From the NCBI GenBank assembly GCA_002105175.1, contig MCGE01000043.1, forward strand, positions 186,001 to 250,000: a stretch of 64,000 nucleotides of DNA, written 5' to 3'. The DNA is from Absidia repens. Its lineage: Eukaryota > Mucoromycota > Mucoromycetes > Mucorales > Cunninghamellaceae. Shown in pieces: positions 1 through 10,957 of the stretch. The notes beneath the pieces were generated by a model, which saw nothing but the letters and a program-made list of their open reading frames with translations, made no database searches and was not told where the DNA came from. A program made the position numbers and the translations under genes. Position 1 is the first letter of the stretch. Each line of letters begins with the position of its first letter.

Positions 1-329
1 GCGTTTGTTCATGTCACTCAAATCAAGCCCAGTAAATTACAGACCGGATGGATTCATTTCAAGTTATTCATTGTACAGCAAAATAATCTGCTTACACCAC
101 CCACCTTGGTGAGAGAAGGTGACAAAGGGCGATCACATCACTATTTATGCACACTGCATCACAGAAAAGGCATAAATATTTGTTTTTTGTTTTTTTCTGA
201 AAATTGGCGTTCCCACTTTCGTGCCTGAGAGATTAAACTCTAAAATTGTTATTTACTGCCTAAACATCAATGTAACATAGCGGAGTTTTACTCTGTTGCT
301 GTTTGACTGTGATGACTAAATGTTATGAA

Positions 330-443
330 CTTGCTGCTCTGGTCCCTTTCCATCAAAACCCACACTTTAATAAAAAAAAAAAAAAGACTCGGACACCTAA
401 TAAATCGAAATATTTTCAAAAGCTAGTAGCGTTTATTGATAAC

Positions 444-445
<2 letters not shown>
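330..445 (-). repeat. Dispersed repeat R2, copy 1
   Basis: On the minus strand this reads AATAAACGC, then AGCTTTTGAAAAT, ATTTCGATTTATT, an A/T-rich run and AAGTGTGGGTTTTGATGG. The same order of blocks recurs near 8335, 26185, 37845 and 41030. A long (AAT)n microsatellite abuts it. Confidence 0.6.

Positions 446-508
<63 letters not shown>
441..508. repeat. (AAT)n microsatellite
   Basis: About 22 uninterrupted AAT/ATA triplets. The corresponding place in copy B (about 8432-8447) has only about five triplets, so the tract changed length after the duplication. Confidence 0.9.
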
Positions 509-509
<1 letters not shown>

Positions 510-704
510 GGATCGAAACACTATACTACAAGCTAAAACTACACTCTACTAAAGCCAACCCCCCCACTTTTTTTAAAAATAAAACGAGGTTCCCCAGTCC
601 TAGTCACTTTCCATCAAGTGCCAAAAATTGGGACGAGGATTTTTGGGTTTGATTTTGGGATCCTCCTGTCACTTGTCCAATGGATCAGAGAGAGCGTCAA
701 TATC

Positions 705-1923
705 CACGGATGGCTTCACCATACAAACGAGTCACATAGCTGACACCGGTGATCGTGTGGTCGATTTCCATAGAGCTAGGGGTCCACGTCGTCAAAGTCG
801 CTTCAATGAATATTGCCGTCATTACACCCATGACACCCTACGGTCGCTAGCTTTGGACATTGCTCTATCAGTCGAAGGATCCCAGCAGCCGTGAGCTTAG
901 TCACGTTCTCCACATCGACATTTACAATGTTCGGTAAATGCGTGGCAATCGCATCCAACGTCTTGTCCGTCATCATCTTCGATTGGTAAAACTCAAGGTC
1001 AACGAGATGCGGGTGTGATTGAATCAACGCCAGCGCCATTGGCATCGGTCAGGTTCCCTGCATGAACCCAGGTAAAAATGCGTCAAATAAGGCCATATTG
1101 GCTGCTGCGGCTGCTGAAGAGGAGTGATGGGTATGGATGGAGGATCATCGAAGTAATCGTCGGGGAATAAAGTAAGCAAAATACGCCATTCCTGTTGCTG
1201 CCGCTGCTGCTGCTGCTGTTGCTGTTGAACAGTGGGTGTAATGGGAAGGAACGGAGTACAGTTTAAACTAATGTGTATGATACGAAACGAGGTGATATTG
1301 GGCAAGGCCATGACGTTCCGTGCTGCATCTTGCATGGTGTAGACCGCGTTGTAGTTTTCCAACCAACAATAGGAGATGGTGGGTGATGTCAATGCAGTGC
1401 ATTGGCGGAGCGCAGAAAAGAGTTCATAATTCACGCCAGTACAGTGTTTGAATTCGAGGTGGTTGAGTTGACGATACCAATGACGCCTCATTGCTTCTAT
1501 GGACCATTGTGTAATCTCGCCGTTGCGAATATATAGTCGTGTGAGATGTGGGACATACAGTGGTATGTGCTCAAAGTTGTCATCCGTGATGTAACTTGCT
1601 TGGTGCAGGGACAAGTCGTTCAACTGAGGGACGTGTTTGATAAATGCCAAAAGTTGATCGTCATATAACTCGTTTCGAATCGAGACGCTGCGAACAAATT
1701 TCCCAACAGAGTTGCCTCGTAATGATGAAGATGCCTCCAGGTCAGCTGTCATATGAGAGAAGGTAACGTTGTCGGGACTTTCGAGGTGTTCCCAAAGCAA
1801 AGGCGTCGCATACTTGTAGAAGGTTTTGTTGATGAGTGCACACGTATAGAGATCACATGTTTCATCAACATGGTTAAGGATTAATGAGATGACCTCGGAA
1901 GGAAGATGATCAAGGTGGTTCAT
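705..1923 (-). pseudogene. F-box/LRR protein, frameshifted (copy A, gene 1)
   Basis: The frame starting at 1923 gives MNHLDHLPSEVISLILNHVD, a typical N-terminal F-box, followed by AMN1-like leucine-rich repeats such as LTRLYIRNGEITQWSIEAM. It stops at about 1024 after PDRCQWRWR. A second frame (1045-803) continues the expected repeats (MALALIQSHPHL, TDKTLDAIATHLPNIVNVDV). Compared with copy B there is an extra base near 1039 and another near 1054, which together shift the frame. The tail is broken again after GNIH. Intact relatives would act as substrate receptors of SCF ubiquitin ligases. I read this as a decayed gene; assembly error is the alternative. Confidence 0.8.
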
Positions 1924-2119
1924 TAAGGAAAAAAGAAAGAAAAAGGGACATAGTTCATTTTAGGTTCTGAGACGCCCTCAAAATCTAAGCCCAGGGATAT
2001 TGCTCATTTTAGGTTCTGAGCCCAGGGACATTCAAACACCGATACATGATTTTTATATATTTTCCCCCCCAGACACCTTTTTGTCCATTTTGTTTCTTCA
2101 ATTTTTTTTTCTTTAAAGC

Positions 2120-2365
2120 ATCATTGGCGATCTTATTGCGTTGCTGGACTTCTTGCATTAGTATTAGAAAGTGGATTAGGGACATTTTGAAAATGCATTA
2201 CAAACATGCATGGGGAAACGCTTTCATTTTGATTGCAGGATTTCGAACCACCATCAGATGAAGCCCTCACCTTATATATTATAGTATTATGGAAACACGC
2301 CCATTCATTAGTTTACCTTGGTAGTTTAGTTTAGTTATATCTATATCAACGTATCAATAAAACAT
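2120..2365 (+). repeat. Dispersed repeat R1, copy 1
   Basis: Contains the R1 core: a GATTAG box, the hairpin CATTTTGAAAATG (2183-2195), ATGCATGGGGAAACG and CTTTCATTTTG. An AATAAAAC poly(A)-like signal follows about 160 bases further on. The partner copy in block B is at 10030-10285. Confidence 0.7.
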
Positions 2366-2601
2366 GTCGCATGTGCTTGTCTTTTACTTTTTCACAGTAG
2401 ATCCCTTCTTAACAGTTCTCCCCGTTCCATTTAGATTAGTATTAACCATCCCACATTATGTATATTATATATTGATACTTCAATAAAATGCTACCTTATT
2501 TTTAATCAAAAACGCTTCGTCTCTCTTTATTTTATTAGCTTGTGCTCTACCAGCCTCTGTGTAGATGGTTATATAGTATATACATCAATATTTTCTTGAT
2601 G

Positions 2602-3072
2602 TCTACAAAAATAATATGAAACGGTGGAGGCTGTTCATGTTGAGGATTGCTACAGGAATGGTAGTTATATTACATATTAAAAGCAACGAAGCGTCGTCGG
2701 TAAAACTAGGATTTTCTCACCGTTCATTGCAGCATTGGAACTACTGTATTATTTACTTTGTGATCACTACATGCCTTTAATATGTTCATCCACTAGATCC
2801 TCTTTTGTGATGACGGTAGTAAAATGGAAGAAAGATAACAAGTTGAACATTATTAGGGATGCAATGCTTCCACTTTCATGTATCCGTATGCACGTAACAT
2901 TGATGGGGAAATGATATGTCGTCTTTCTTGCTTGGAGCTTTTTCTTTACATTGGTCTCCATTCGAGTGAAAAGAATGGGACTCATGTTGAAAGGATGTCT
3001 TATTTCTTTTTATTTTTTTTATTTTTGTATGCTTCATACCGCGTACATATTGGTGCCTGAATTTTTCTATTA
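2602..3072. other. Segment present only in duplication copy A
   Basis: In block B the sequence jumps from ATACATCAAAGC directly to CTTGGTACCTG (about 10515). Here the two sides are separated by about 470 bases. No long coding frame is convincing and no terminal repeats are seen. A deletion in B through short CTT microhomology is the simplest reading. Confidence 0.55.
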
Positions 3073-3517
3073 ACCTTTGGTACCTGTATTTTTCCATTTT
3101 TAGATTCAGGCAATGGGATATTTTAAAAGTCGTTCATCAACATCGGGAAAAGAGAGAGATGACCATACTGGATTTTCCAAGTATGTAAAGTACAATATTC
3201 TCGAAAAATATCTGCAGATGTTATCTTTTTCATTTACAGCCCGATTTTTTTTTTTTTTTTTGTTTACTAGTTAGGAACTAGTTTCTCTTTGCCCATACAG
3301 TTGAAATCTATCTAGAAAAAAAAAATAAGTTTATCACGCCATGAGCGAAAAAGTTCAAGAAATTAATCAAAGACATTCAATGAAAAGTGACAAAGAGGAT
3401 GAATCTATTGACAATGTCTATTTTATTTTTACTTTTATCAAAGTCTAAATCGACTACTGCTGCTCTATGTGACACACACACAAAATGTCCCCGCCCCCTC
3501 CTCTTCTGCTCCTCCCA

Positions 3518-3527
3518 TTATTCATTG

Positions 3528-3622
<95 letters not shown>

Positions 3623-4782
3623 GCCATCATCGCCATCATCGTCATCATCATCATCATAATCAAAGGGGGCCTTCCTGAATAAACAAACCACTTCATATAC
3701 TATATTTTCCTCATCGTCGTAGTCACAGTCAATCACCATGGCGTCTTCGTCCCGCTCTGGGAAATGTTCTTGAAATATCCCGCAACCCAGACACATCACC
3801 AGTTCCAAGTGTTGGCACGTTCTCAGCAAACGACGTAATCCGTCGGGGGTGATGCCAGGATTACTGTTCAGACGGACTTCTACAACGTCCGGTAAATACA
3901 TGGGAATGGCGTCCAACGTCTTGTCGGTGATTTTGGAGTTGCGAAGGTCAAGGTACGTGAGGTGCGGGTGGGATTGAAGAAACGCAATGGCCATGTCATC
4001 GGTCATTTCGAGGCATGCGTCCAAACAGATATGAGTTAACTGAGGCCAACCTCCAGCAGCAGCAGCAGCAGCAGTCACCAGGGGGTATAATCCGAAGTCC
4101 AATCCTGGATACGTAACGTCGTCAGGTTCGTCAAGGCCAAGACATGGCGGGCGACGCTGGGGTCAATATGAGGATCGTTCATTTTTTCCAAGAAGCGGAA
4201 GATGGCCAAGTGTTGCAATGCGGTGCAGGGAACGAGGGCCGAGAACAGGTCTGCATCCAACTTGTTATAGCATTCTAATTCGAGATGCGTCAGGTGCGGA
4301 TGCCAATGGCGAACCATGGCTTCCATGGACCGTTGTGTGATTTGGCTACGGCGCAGATAAAGATGGGTCAGATGCGGGATATACTGCGGGACCTGTTCAA
4401 AACTTCGATCGGTGATGTAATGCCCATCTTGAAGAATCAGGTCCGTCAGGAACGGCACATGTTGGATCAAGGCCAATAGGTCATCGTCCGAAAACTTGGC
4501 AAAGCATCTGCTATCCTTGGCGGTCATATATCTCTCGTTGATGACGATGCTGCGCACAAAAGTACCCAGCAAAGCAAGCTGCCCGTGTTGTTGTTTTAGA
4601 GCCGCTGTAATGCTGGTAAATGTTGGTACATTGCCAATATCGAGATGCCGCCAGAGCAAATGCGTGGCTTCCTTGTAGAAGACGTGATTGACAAGCGTAC
4701 AGGCGTAAAGATCCTTCTTTTTGTTCAGTTGGCTAAGAATCAATGAAATGAGCTCACAAGGAAGACGTCTATCAATGGTCAT
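3518..4782 (-). pseudogene. F-box/LRR protein with one-base frameshift (copy A, gene 2)
   Basis: The chosen start at 4782 (MTIDRRLPCELISLILSQL) matches the intact paralogue starting at 12202. The first frame holds the F-box and early leucine-rich repeats and stops after SDYTPW at about 4075. The second frame (from about 4102) holds the remaining repeats (WPQLTHICLDACLEMTDDMA, TDKTLDAIPMYLPDVVEVRL) and an acidic tail. The intact copy reads CACCAGGGAGGTATAAT where this one reads CACCAGGGGGTATAAT, so one base is missing near 4081. The C-terminus carries a poly-Asp tract of over 30 residues from a GAT microsatellite. Either a recent pseudogene or one sequencing error in an otherwise good gene. 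Confidence 0.8.
3528..3657. repeat. (ATC)n microsatellite inside an F-box gene 3' end
   Basis: More than 35 TCA/ATC triplets with a few GCC and GTC interruptions. On the minus strand this is (GAT)n and encodes an aspartate run at the C-terminus of the F-box gene ending at 3518. The copy B gene has only five consecutive Asp there. Confidence 0.9.
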
Positions 4783-5047
4783 AAAGGGAAATATAAAAAG
4801 AGTTCGAGAAAGAAAAAAAAAAAAAAAAAAGGCTAAATGATAATTTATACAATGTCGGCGTTTCCTCATCAATTAAATATTTATAGTTTTTTAAAAATGT
4901 TGCATTTCTGAGCCTCATCAAGGTACCACACACACACATACGTTTCCTTTTTCTTAACTGTAATGTTTCTTTTGCCGCAGCTGACTGGTGCAACAGAGAA
5001 TAATGCGACAATACTCATTTGCGGTACAAATATATTATCCGAAGAAT

Positions 5048-5070
5048 ACAGTATTTCCGGAATTACTTGT
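5048..5070. repeat. Terminal-inverted-repeat-like motif (copy A)
   Basis: ACAGTATTTCCGGAATTACT followed by TGT. Block B has the same motif at 12466 and also an inverted copy at 13405-13428. The inverted partner is absent from block A. Confidence 0.4.
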
Positions 5071-5335
5071 AGAGTTGTCGGAGTATCCTAATGTTTAATG
5101 TAAAGCATAAAGACAATAAAGACAATGTAAAAAAGTAATATATAGAAAAAAGTATAGTTTATTGGATGTTAGTTTATAGAGAAAAATGGAACAGGGGAAA
5201 CTAAAGATGAAGGATATGATTAAAAAAAAAAAAAGAGAATGAATTGAGAAACTGATGTGCGGGGGGGGGAGGGATAAAATAGAGTAACCAAAATGAGGGC
5301 CGTGGGGTCAATCAAACAAATGTCAATCAGTAATG

Positions 5336-6912
5336 CAATCAATTAGAAGCATCAGCAGTATGAGTTGTAGCAGTAGATAGTTGTTCATTAGGTAAAGTGT
5401 CATTCGTTGTGAGCTTTGAGAGTGGATTCAATCGTAGTGTCGCCTTTACGTTTTTACAGCGGGTTGTTTCTTGCTGGTTTCTTTGATTCGAGGTGTCAAG
5501 ATTTGGGCCATTTTGCTGAAGCATCGAGAGAGTGAGATAGGCTTTGAATCTACAACAGGTTTTTGCAGAAAAAAAAGAGGAAAGTACATAATCCCTTAAT
5601 CCTGAATTTTTTTTTTTTTTTTTTGTTTACCTTTGGCTGATATAGGTTCTGTACTAACAGTTGTTATTTGAGTAATATATTTAGCTATGCTAAAATGGTT
5701 GTATTCACAATTTTTTTTTTTTTTAATTATGGCATCAATGATATCAGCAGGATCCACAAAATCCACACCAAGCTGTTGTCGCTGCAGCATGACAGTCAGC
5801 TTGTCTTGTTCCACCAGGCTTTCCTATGATGTCAGTCAAAAGAATTTTTGTCAGTAATTTCATTTCGTTTTAAATGACAAATTTTCATTTCAACTTTACC
5901 TCGAGAGTCAATAGCAATTCCATCACACGAAAGAAATAATACCGGTCATCCCATAGTCGTGGTACAATAGCAGATCGTACTTCGACAAAGCACCATTGGT
6001 CATCAGTCAAGCGTCTTGTTGAAAGTAAGGTCAGCTTGTTTCCAATGGAATGTACAGTAAATAGTTGACGTTGTCCAAAAGTTGTCCATGAGGCTTGGTG
6101 GTATTGATGCATTTCATGCTTTAAACAACGACTTGTACATTCCATTAATTTCAGTGTATCTTCTTCTGCATGATCATTGTCAGCTTCACTAGATTTTGGT
6201 AAAAAAAAAAAAAAAGAAAAAGAAAAAAGAATCAATCAGTATCGTTGGTAGATCTATCGGAAATCTTCGATTATTGCCCAGAACGCTCGATCGAAAGCCT
6301 TTCAATGTAGTCTTTACAGCTGAATCCAATACCACCCATGAGTTTTCGTTGATTTCCAGGTAGATAAAAGTGTTGAGAGTTTGTAGGACGGAGAGATCTT
6401 TTCACACCTATAGATAAAAAAAAAAAAAAAAAAAAAAAAAAGACAAGTTAAACTATTCGTGAGCCACGGAACGCATCAACATCACACAACACCACTTACC
6501 AAATAAATGAGACCAATCCTGCTGTAGCAACTAAAGTGATTTGAAGATCGGGATGGCATATTCCGCGAAGGTCGTACGTTCGTTGGGGAGGATACCGTAG
6601 GTTGGATTGATACAAATGGCATGGTAATTGCAAAGAGAAGATATCGTAGAAGGGGCCAGCTCATGACGTTCATCACCATGATCACCATGGGTGTTGTCAC
6701 CGTGACCAAAAAGCGTCCAGTAAATCGTGCAATGTTCCCTGTAAAATTGAGTCCAGAGCTTTGTATGTCTTTGGCTTGTTCTTGATACTACTAAGGGGCC
6801 GCTGATCCTCCATATACTGCCATATTCTTGACTTGGGGGCGGCGATCCACCACCTTGTCACCTAAGCGAGGATCCATCATCGTCACAAAATAGATCGCCA
6901 ATTTCGCTAGCA
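5336..6912 (-). pseudogene. Eroded multi-exon gene, unidentified family
   Basis: Several exon-like frames follow one another on the minus strand with good splice signals. They encode segments such as VDRRPQVKNMAVYGGSAAP (near 6850), HCTIYWTLFGHGD (6700), DWSHLFG then GTAAGT (6500), VKRSLRPTNSQHFYLPGNQR (6390), TVHSIGNKLTLLSTRRLTDD (6040), EQDKLTVMLQRQQLGVDFVD (5800) and FKAYLTLSMLQQNGPNLD (5540), ending at ADASN then stop. At least one in-frame TAG and one frame change interrupt the chain. The 5' part is cut off at about 6912 by a Tc1 relic. I do not recognise the family. Its last exon is also present in block B, where a solo LTR splits it. Confidence 0.5.
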
Positions 6913-7703
6913 ACGTGCCCTCTGAGGACTGCCTCCATCCTTTCAGGCATGGAATCGATGAGACCGTTAAATTATTCAGGTGTTATAGAGTCCCAACACC
7001 CTAACAACTACCGCCTTGTTCGAATGGTTCGACGCTCGTATATGGTGACGAATAATTGTGCATTTTGACCTTTCACTTGTTATCAAAGATGCTCGATCGG
7101 CTTTAAACCAAAGGGGGCAACATCGCCGGTCATTCCATTTTCACAATGTTCTTGTTTTTTCACGCCAATGTTTGGGAGCTAGGCTTCTGTGAATGGGGAG
7201 GACACCATCCTCCATCAAAACCATGTCATTGTCATCGGGCCAAAAAACGTGCCAAGGATATCTTTGTAAATCTGATCTACAAACTCCTTCGCTGTAATAC
7301 TGCATTTTTTCCCATCTGGTGTCTTTCGCTTGAATACGCCCAAGTCTCTTTAGCTGTCGAGCGTCGCGTTCTGTAAGCTTCTTTCGGCGCCCCTGAAACC
7401 TTTCCGGCGTTCGTGGCTTCCTGTTTCCTTAACATGGAAATCGTAGTGAAATGAATTTAAATCTCCGTCGCGATTTTAGTGGCATTCCACCAAGTTGATG
7501 ATATACGAGCACTTCAGCCTTTTGAGTAGTTGATAAATTCATAGTTAACGAAAAAGAATAACAGTTCGCACGAGTCTTGGGGGGGGGGAGGGCGCACAGG
7601 TGTCTTTTTACTGGGGGCAGTTTCAGATCTCGGGAGGCGGGATTTCAAAAAGCGTGCGTTTTTTTTTTTTTTTTTTTGGTAGGTTACTGTCCTGTACAAT
7701 ACA
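6913..7703 (-). mobile_element. Truncated Tc1/mariner-like transposon relic
   Basis: Read on the minus strand, the block at 7120-6915 encodes a degraded transposase C-terminus (GLKPIEHLW near 7105, then a segment matching IDSMPERM of the element at 13429). The right end (7641-7703) has the terminal sequence GATTTCAAAAAGCGTGCGTT, a T run and GGTAGGTTACTG, nearly the same as at 14801-14836. The left end stops within the transposase, so its 3' end and terminal repeat are missing. Stops and frame changes are frequent, so it is inactive. Confidence 0.75.
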
Positions 7704-7710
7704 GTCTTCT

Positions 7711-7832
7711 CCACCGCAAATGGCCAGCCTCACCACTTTGACGCTGTTCCCATCCGTCCCTCCATCATCATCCAAGCCATCAATGCCGCCCTCGAAACCA
7801 GTCCCATGCTCCCCATCTCATCTCTGGATTCC
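7711..7832 (+). pseudogene. Orphan coding fragment beside the Tc1 relic
   Basis: One frame reads ANGQPHHFDAVPIRPSIIIQ followed by AINAALETSPMLPISSLDSI and a stop. Third codon positions are mostly C, as in genuine exons of this window. Nothing upstream continues it because the Tc1 relic begins at once. I do not recognise the protein. It is probably the 3' end of a gene broken by transposon activity. Confidence 0.4.
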
Positions 7833-7856
7833 ATATGACTCACTAGCAGGTAGTTC

Positions 7857-7860
<4 letters not shown>

Positions 7861-7919
<59 letters not shown>
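7861..7919. repeat. Poly(A) tract, about 59 bases
   Basis: Uninterrupted A run directly after the orphan coding fragment. It could be a retroposition tail or simple slippage; no target-site duplication was found. Confidence 0.9.
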
Positions 7920-7920
<1 letters not shown>

Positions 7921-8334
7921 GAATCCCTCCTTCTGTCCGTCCCCTACATAGATTTTAGTTTTCTCCAAATTCTTTTTTACCCCACGAACTCCCTCTCACC
8001 ATTTAGCCATCCTTTTCCTTTTAAGTTATTCCACCCATCATAGCAATCCCATCCATCATATATATACATATAGACTTTCTTCTTTAACCACGGCCACCGC
8101 TCTTTTGACGTGATAACCGGTCTTTATTTTAATTTTAATAAACGACATACTACAAAAAAAAAAAAAAAAGGCAAAAAGGTCTGGTTTTTTTTTTACTGAA
8201 AAATTGGCGTTCCCTCGTTCATGACTGAGAGATAAAACTCTAAAATTTTTATTTACTGCCTAAACAACAATGTAACATAGCAGAGTTTTACTCTGTTGCT
8301 GTTTGATTGTGATGGCTAAATGTTATGAAGTTGC

Positions 8335-8430
8335 TACTCTTGTCCTTTTCCATCAAAACCCACACTTTAATAAAAAAAACTCTTGACATCTAATAAATTG
8401 AAATATTTCCAAAAGCTAGAAGCGTTTATT
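8335..8430 (-). repeat. Dispersed repeat R2, copy 2
   Basis: Same block order as copy 1: minus strand AATAAACGC, AGCTTTTGGAAATATTTC, ATTTATTAG, and the AAGTGTGGGTTTTGATGG box. It is the duplicate of the element at 330-445. Confidence 0.6.
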
Positions 8431-8628
8431 GATAATAATAATAATAAAGGATCAAAACACTACACTACAAGCTAAAACTACACTCTACTAAAGCCAACAC
8501 CCCCCACCCTTAAAAGAAAAAAGAGTTTCCCCAGTCCTAGTCACTTTCCATCAAGTGCCAAAAATTGGGACGAGGATTTTGGGTTTGATTTTTGGATCCT
8601 CCTGTCACTTGTCCAATGGATCAGAGCG

Positions 8629-9825
8629 TCAATATCCACAGAAGGCTTCCCCATACAAACGAACCACATAGATATCACCGTTGTTCTTGCGGCGGATTTC
8701 CATAGAGCTACGGTCCACGTCGTCAAAGTCGCTTGGATAAATATCGCCGTTATTACACCCTACGGTCGCTAGCTTTGGACATTGCTGTATCAGTCGACGG
8801 ATCCCGGCAGCCGTGATCTTAGTCACGTTCTCCACATCGACATTTACAATGTTCGGTAAATGCGTGGCAATTGCATCCAACGTCTTGTCGGTCATCATGT
8901 CGGAGTGGTAAAACCCCAAGGTCAACGAGGTGTGTGGGTGTGATTGAATCAACGCCAGCGCCATGGCATCGGTCAGATCCCTGCATGCACCCCAGGAAAA
9001 AATGCGTCAAGTAAGGCCATATTGGCTGCGGCTGCTGAAGAGGAGTGATGGGTGTGGATGGAGGATCATCGAAGTAATCTTCGGGGAATATAAAGTAGGC
9101 AAAATACGCCATTCCTGCTGCTGCTGCAGCTGTTAAGCAGTGGGTGTGATGGGAAGGAACGGAGTCCAATTTGAAAAAGGGTCCATGATACAAAATGAGG
9201 TGATATTAGGCAAGGCCATGACGTTCCGTGCTGCATCTTGCATGGTGTCGACGGCGTTGTAGTTTTCCAACCGACAATAGGAGATGGTGAGTGATGTCAA
9301 TGCGGTGCATTGGCGAAGCGCCGAAAAGAGCTCATAATTCAATCCCTTACAGAATTCGAATTCGAGGTGGTTGAGTTGACGATACCAATGACGCCTCATT
9401 GCTTCTATGGACCATTGTGTGATACTGCTGTTGCCAATAGAAGGTCAAGTGAGATGCGGGTCATACAGTGGTACGTGCTCAAAGCTGTCATCCGTGATGT
9501 AATCTGCTGCTTTCAGGGACAAGTCGTTCTGACGTGTTTGATAAATGCCAAAAGTTCATCGTCATATAACTCGTTTCCAATCGAGGCGCTGCGAACAAAT
9601 TCCCCCAATAGAGTTGCCTCGTAATGATGAAGTTGCCTCCAGGCCAGCTATCATATAATAGAGGGTACTGTCGCTGGGAATTTCGAGGCGTTCCCAAAGC
9701 AAAGGCGTCGCATACTTGTTGAAGGTTTTGTTGATGAGTGCACACGTTGAAAGATCGTATGTTTTATCAACATGGTTAAGAATTAATGAGATGAGCTCGG
9801 AAGGAAGATGATCAAGGTGGCTCAT
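8629..9825 (-). pseudogene. F-box/LRR protein with several frameshifts (copy B, gene 1)
   Basis: The start at 9825 (MSHLDHLPSELISLILNHVD) is homologous to the gene starting at 1923. The coding content moves between frames: the F-box frame ends near 9562, a second frame covers 9399-9133 (CTALTSLTISYCRLENYNAV), a third covers the LTHFFLG segment near 9020, and another covers 8964-8629, ending GDIYVVRLYGEAFCGY. Its breaks differ from those of copy A gene 1. For example, it reads CTGGGGTGCATGCAGGG where a codon-preserving GCATGC context is expected. The two copies therefore decayed separately. Confidence 0.8.
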
Positions 9826-10029
9826 GAAGGAAAAAGAAAGAAAAAGGGACATTGTTCTTTTTAGGTTCTGAGACGCCCTCAAAATCCAAGCCCAGGGATA
9901 TTGTTCATTTTAGGTTCTGAGAAGCCCTTAAAATCTGAGCTCAGGGACATTCAAACACCGATACACATGATTTTTATATTTTCCGTCAGACACCTTTTTG
10001 TCCATTTTGTTTCTTCAATTTTTTTTTCT

Positions 10030-10285
10030 TTAAAGCATCATTGGTAAACTCATTGCGTTGCTGGACATCTTGGATTAGTATTAGAAAGCGGATTAGGGGC
10101 ATTTTGAAAATGCAATACAAACATGCATGGGGAAACACTTTCATTTTGATTGCAGGATTTCGAACCACCATCAGATGAAGCCTTCACCTTATAGATTATA
10201 GTATTATGGAAACACGCCCATTCATTAGCTTACCTTGGTAGTTTAGTTTTGTTATAGCTGTATCAACGTATCAATAAAACATGCT
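10030..10285 (+). repeat. Dispersed repeat R1, copy 2
   Basis: Core hairpin GCATTTTGAAAATGC at 10099-10113, then ATACAAACATGCATGGGGAA and CTTTCATTTTG, with AATAAAAC near 10275. It is the block B partner of the element at 2120. Confidence 0.75.
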
Positions 10286-10957
10286 GCATGTGTTTCTCTT
10301 TTACTTTTTTACAGTGGATCCCTTCTTAACAGTTCTCCCCGTTCCATTTAGATTAGTATTGACCATCCCAAATTATGTATATATTGATGCTTCAATAAAA
10401 TATTACCTTATTTTCAATCAAAAACGCTTCGTCCCTCTTTATTTTATTTTATTAGCTTGTGCTCTACCAGCCTCTGTGTAGATGGATATATAGCATATAC
10501 ATCAAAGCTTTTTTCTTGGTACCTGTATTTTTCCATTTTTAGATTCAAGCAATGGGATATTTTAAAAGTCGTTCATCGACATCGGGAAAAAAGAGAGATG
10601 ATCATACTGAATTTTTCCAAGTATGTAAAGTACAATATTCTCGAAAAATATCTGCAGATGTTATCTTTTTCATTTACAGCCCGATTTTTTTTTTTTTTTT
10701 GTTTACTAGTTAGGAACTAGGTTCTCTTTGCCCATACAGTTGAAAAAAAAAAAAAAAAAAAAAAATTAGTTCATCACGCCATGAGCGAAGAAGTTCAAGA
10801 AATTAATCAAAGACATTCAATGAAAAGTGACAAAGAGGATGAATCAATTGGCAATGTTTATTTTATTTTTACTTTATCAAAGTCTAAATCGACTACTGCC
10901 GCTCTATGTGAGACACACACAAAATGTCCCCGCCCCTTCCTCTTCTGCTCCTCCCAA

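Larger units (their letters stand above)
181..5688. repeat. Segmental duplication, copy A
   Basis: This block is repeated at 8178-13404 in the same orientation. Matching landmarks are the stretch beginning TGAAAATTGGCGTTCCC, an R2 element, a first F-box gene, an R1 element, a second F-box gene, and a C-terminal exon of another gene. Copy A keeps about 470 bases (about 2602-3072) that are absent from copy B. Copy A lacks the 282-base solo LTR present in B. Similarity ends near GCTATGCTAA in both copies. Identity was judged by eye, not computed. Confidence 0.85.

Noticed and set aside
441..508. Regular triplet array resembling a repeat-spacer locus
   Set aside because: Pure triplet microsatellite without spacers; CRISPR is not expected in a fungal nucleus.
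3387..3696. Long frames of poly-Ser, poly-His, poly-Ile and poly-Met
   Set aside because: They are readings of the (ATC)n microsatellite and its flanks. Only the minus-strand Asp frame joins real F-box sequence.
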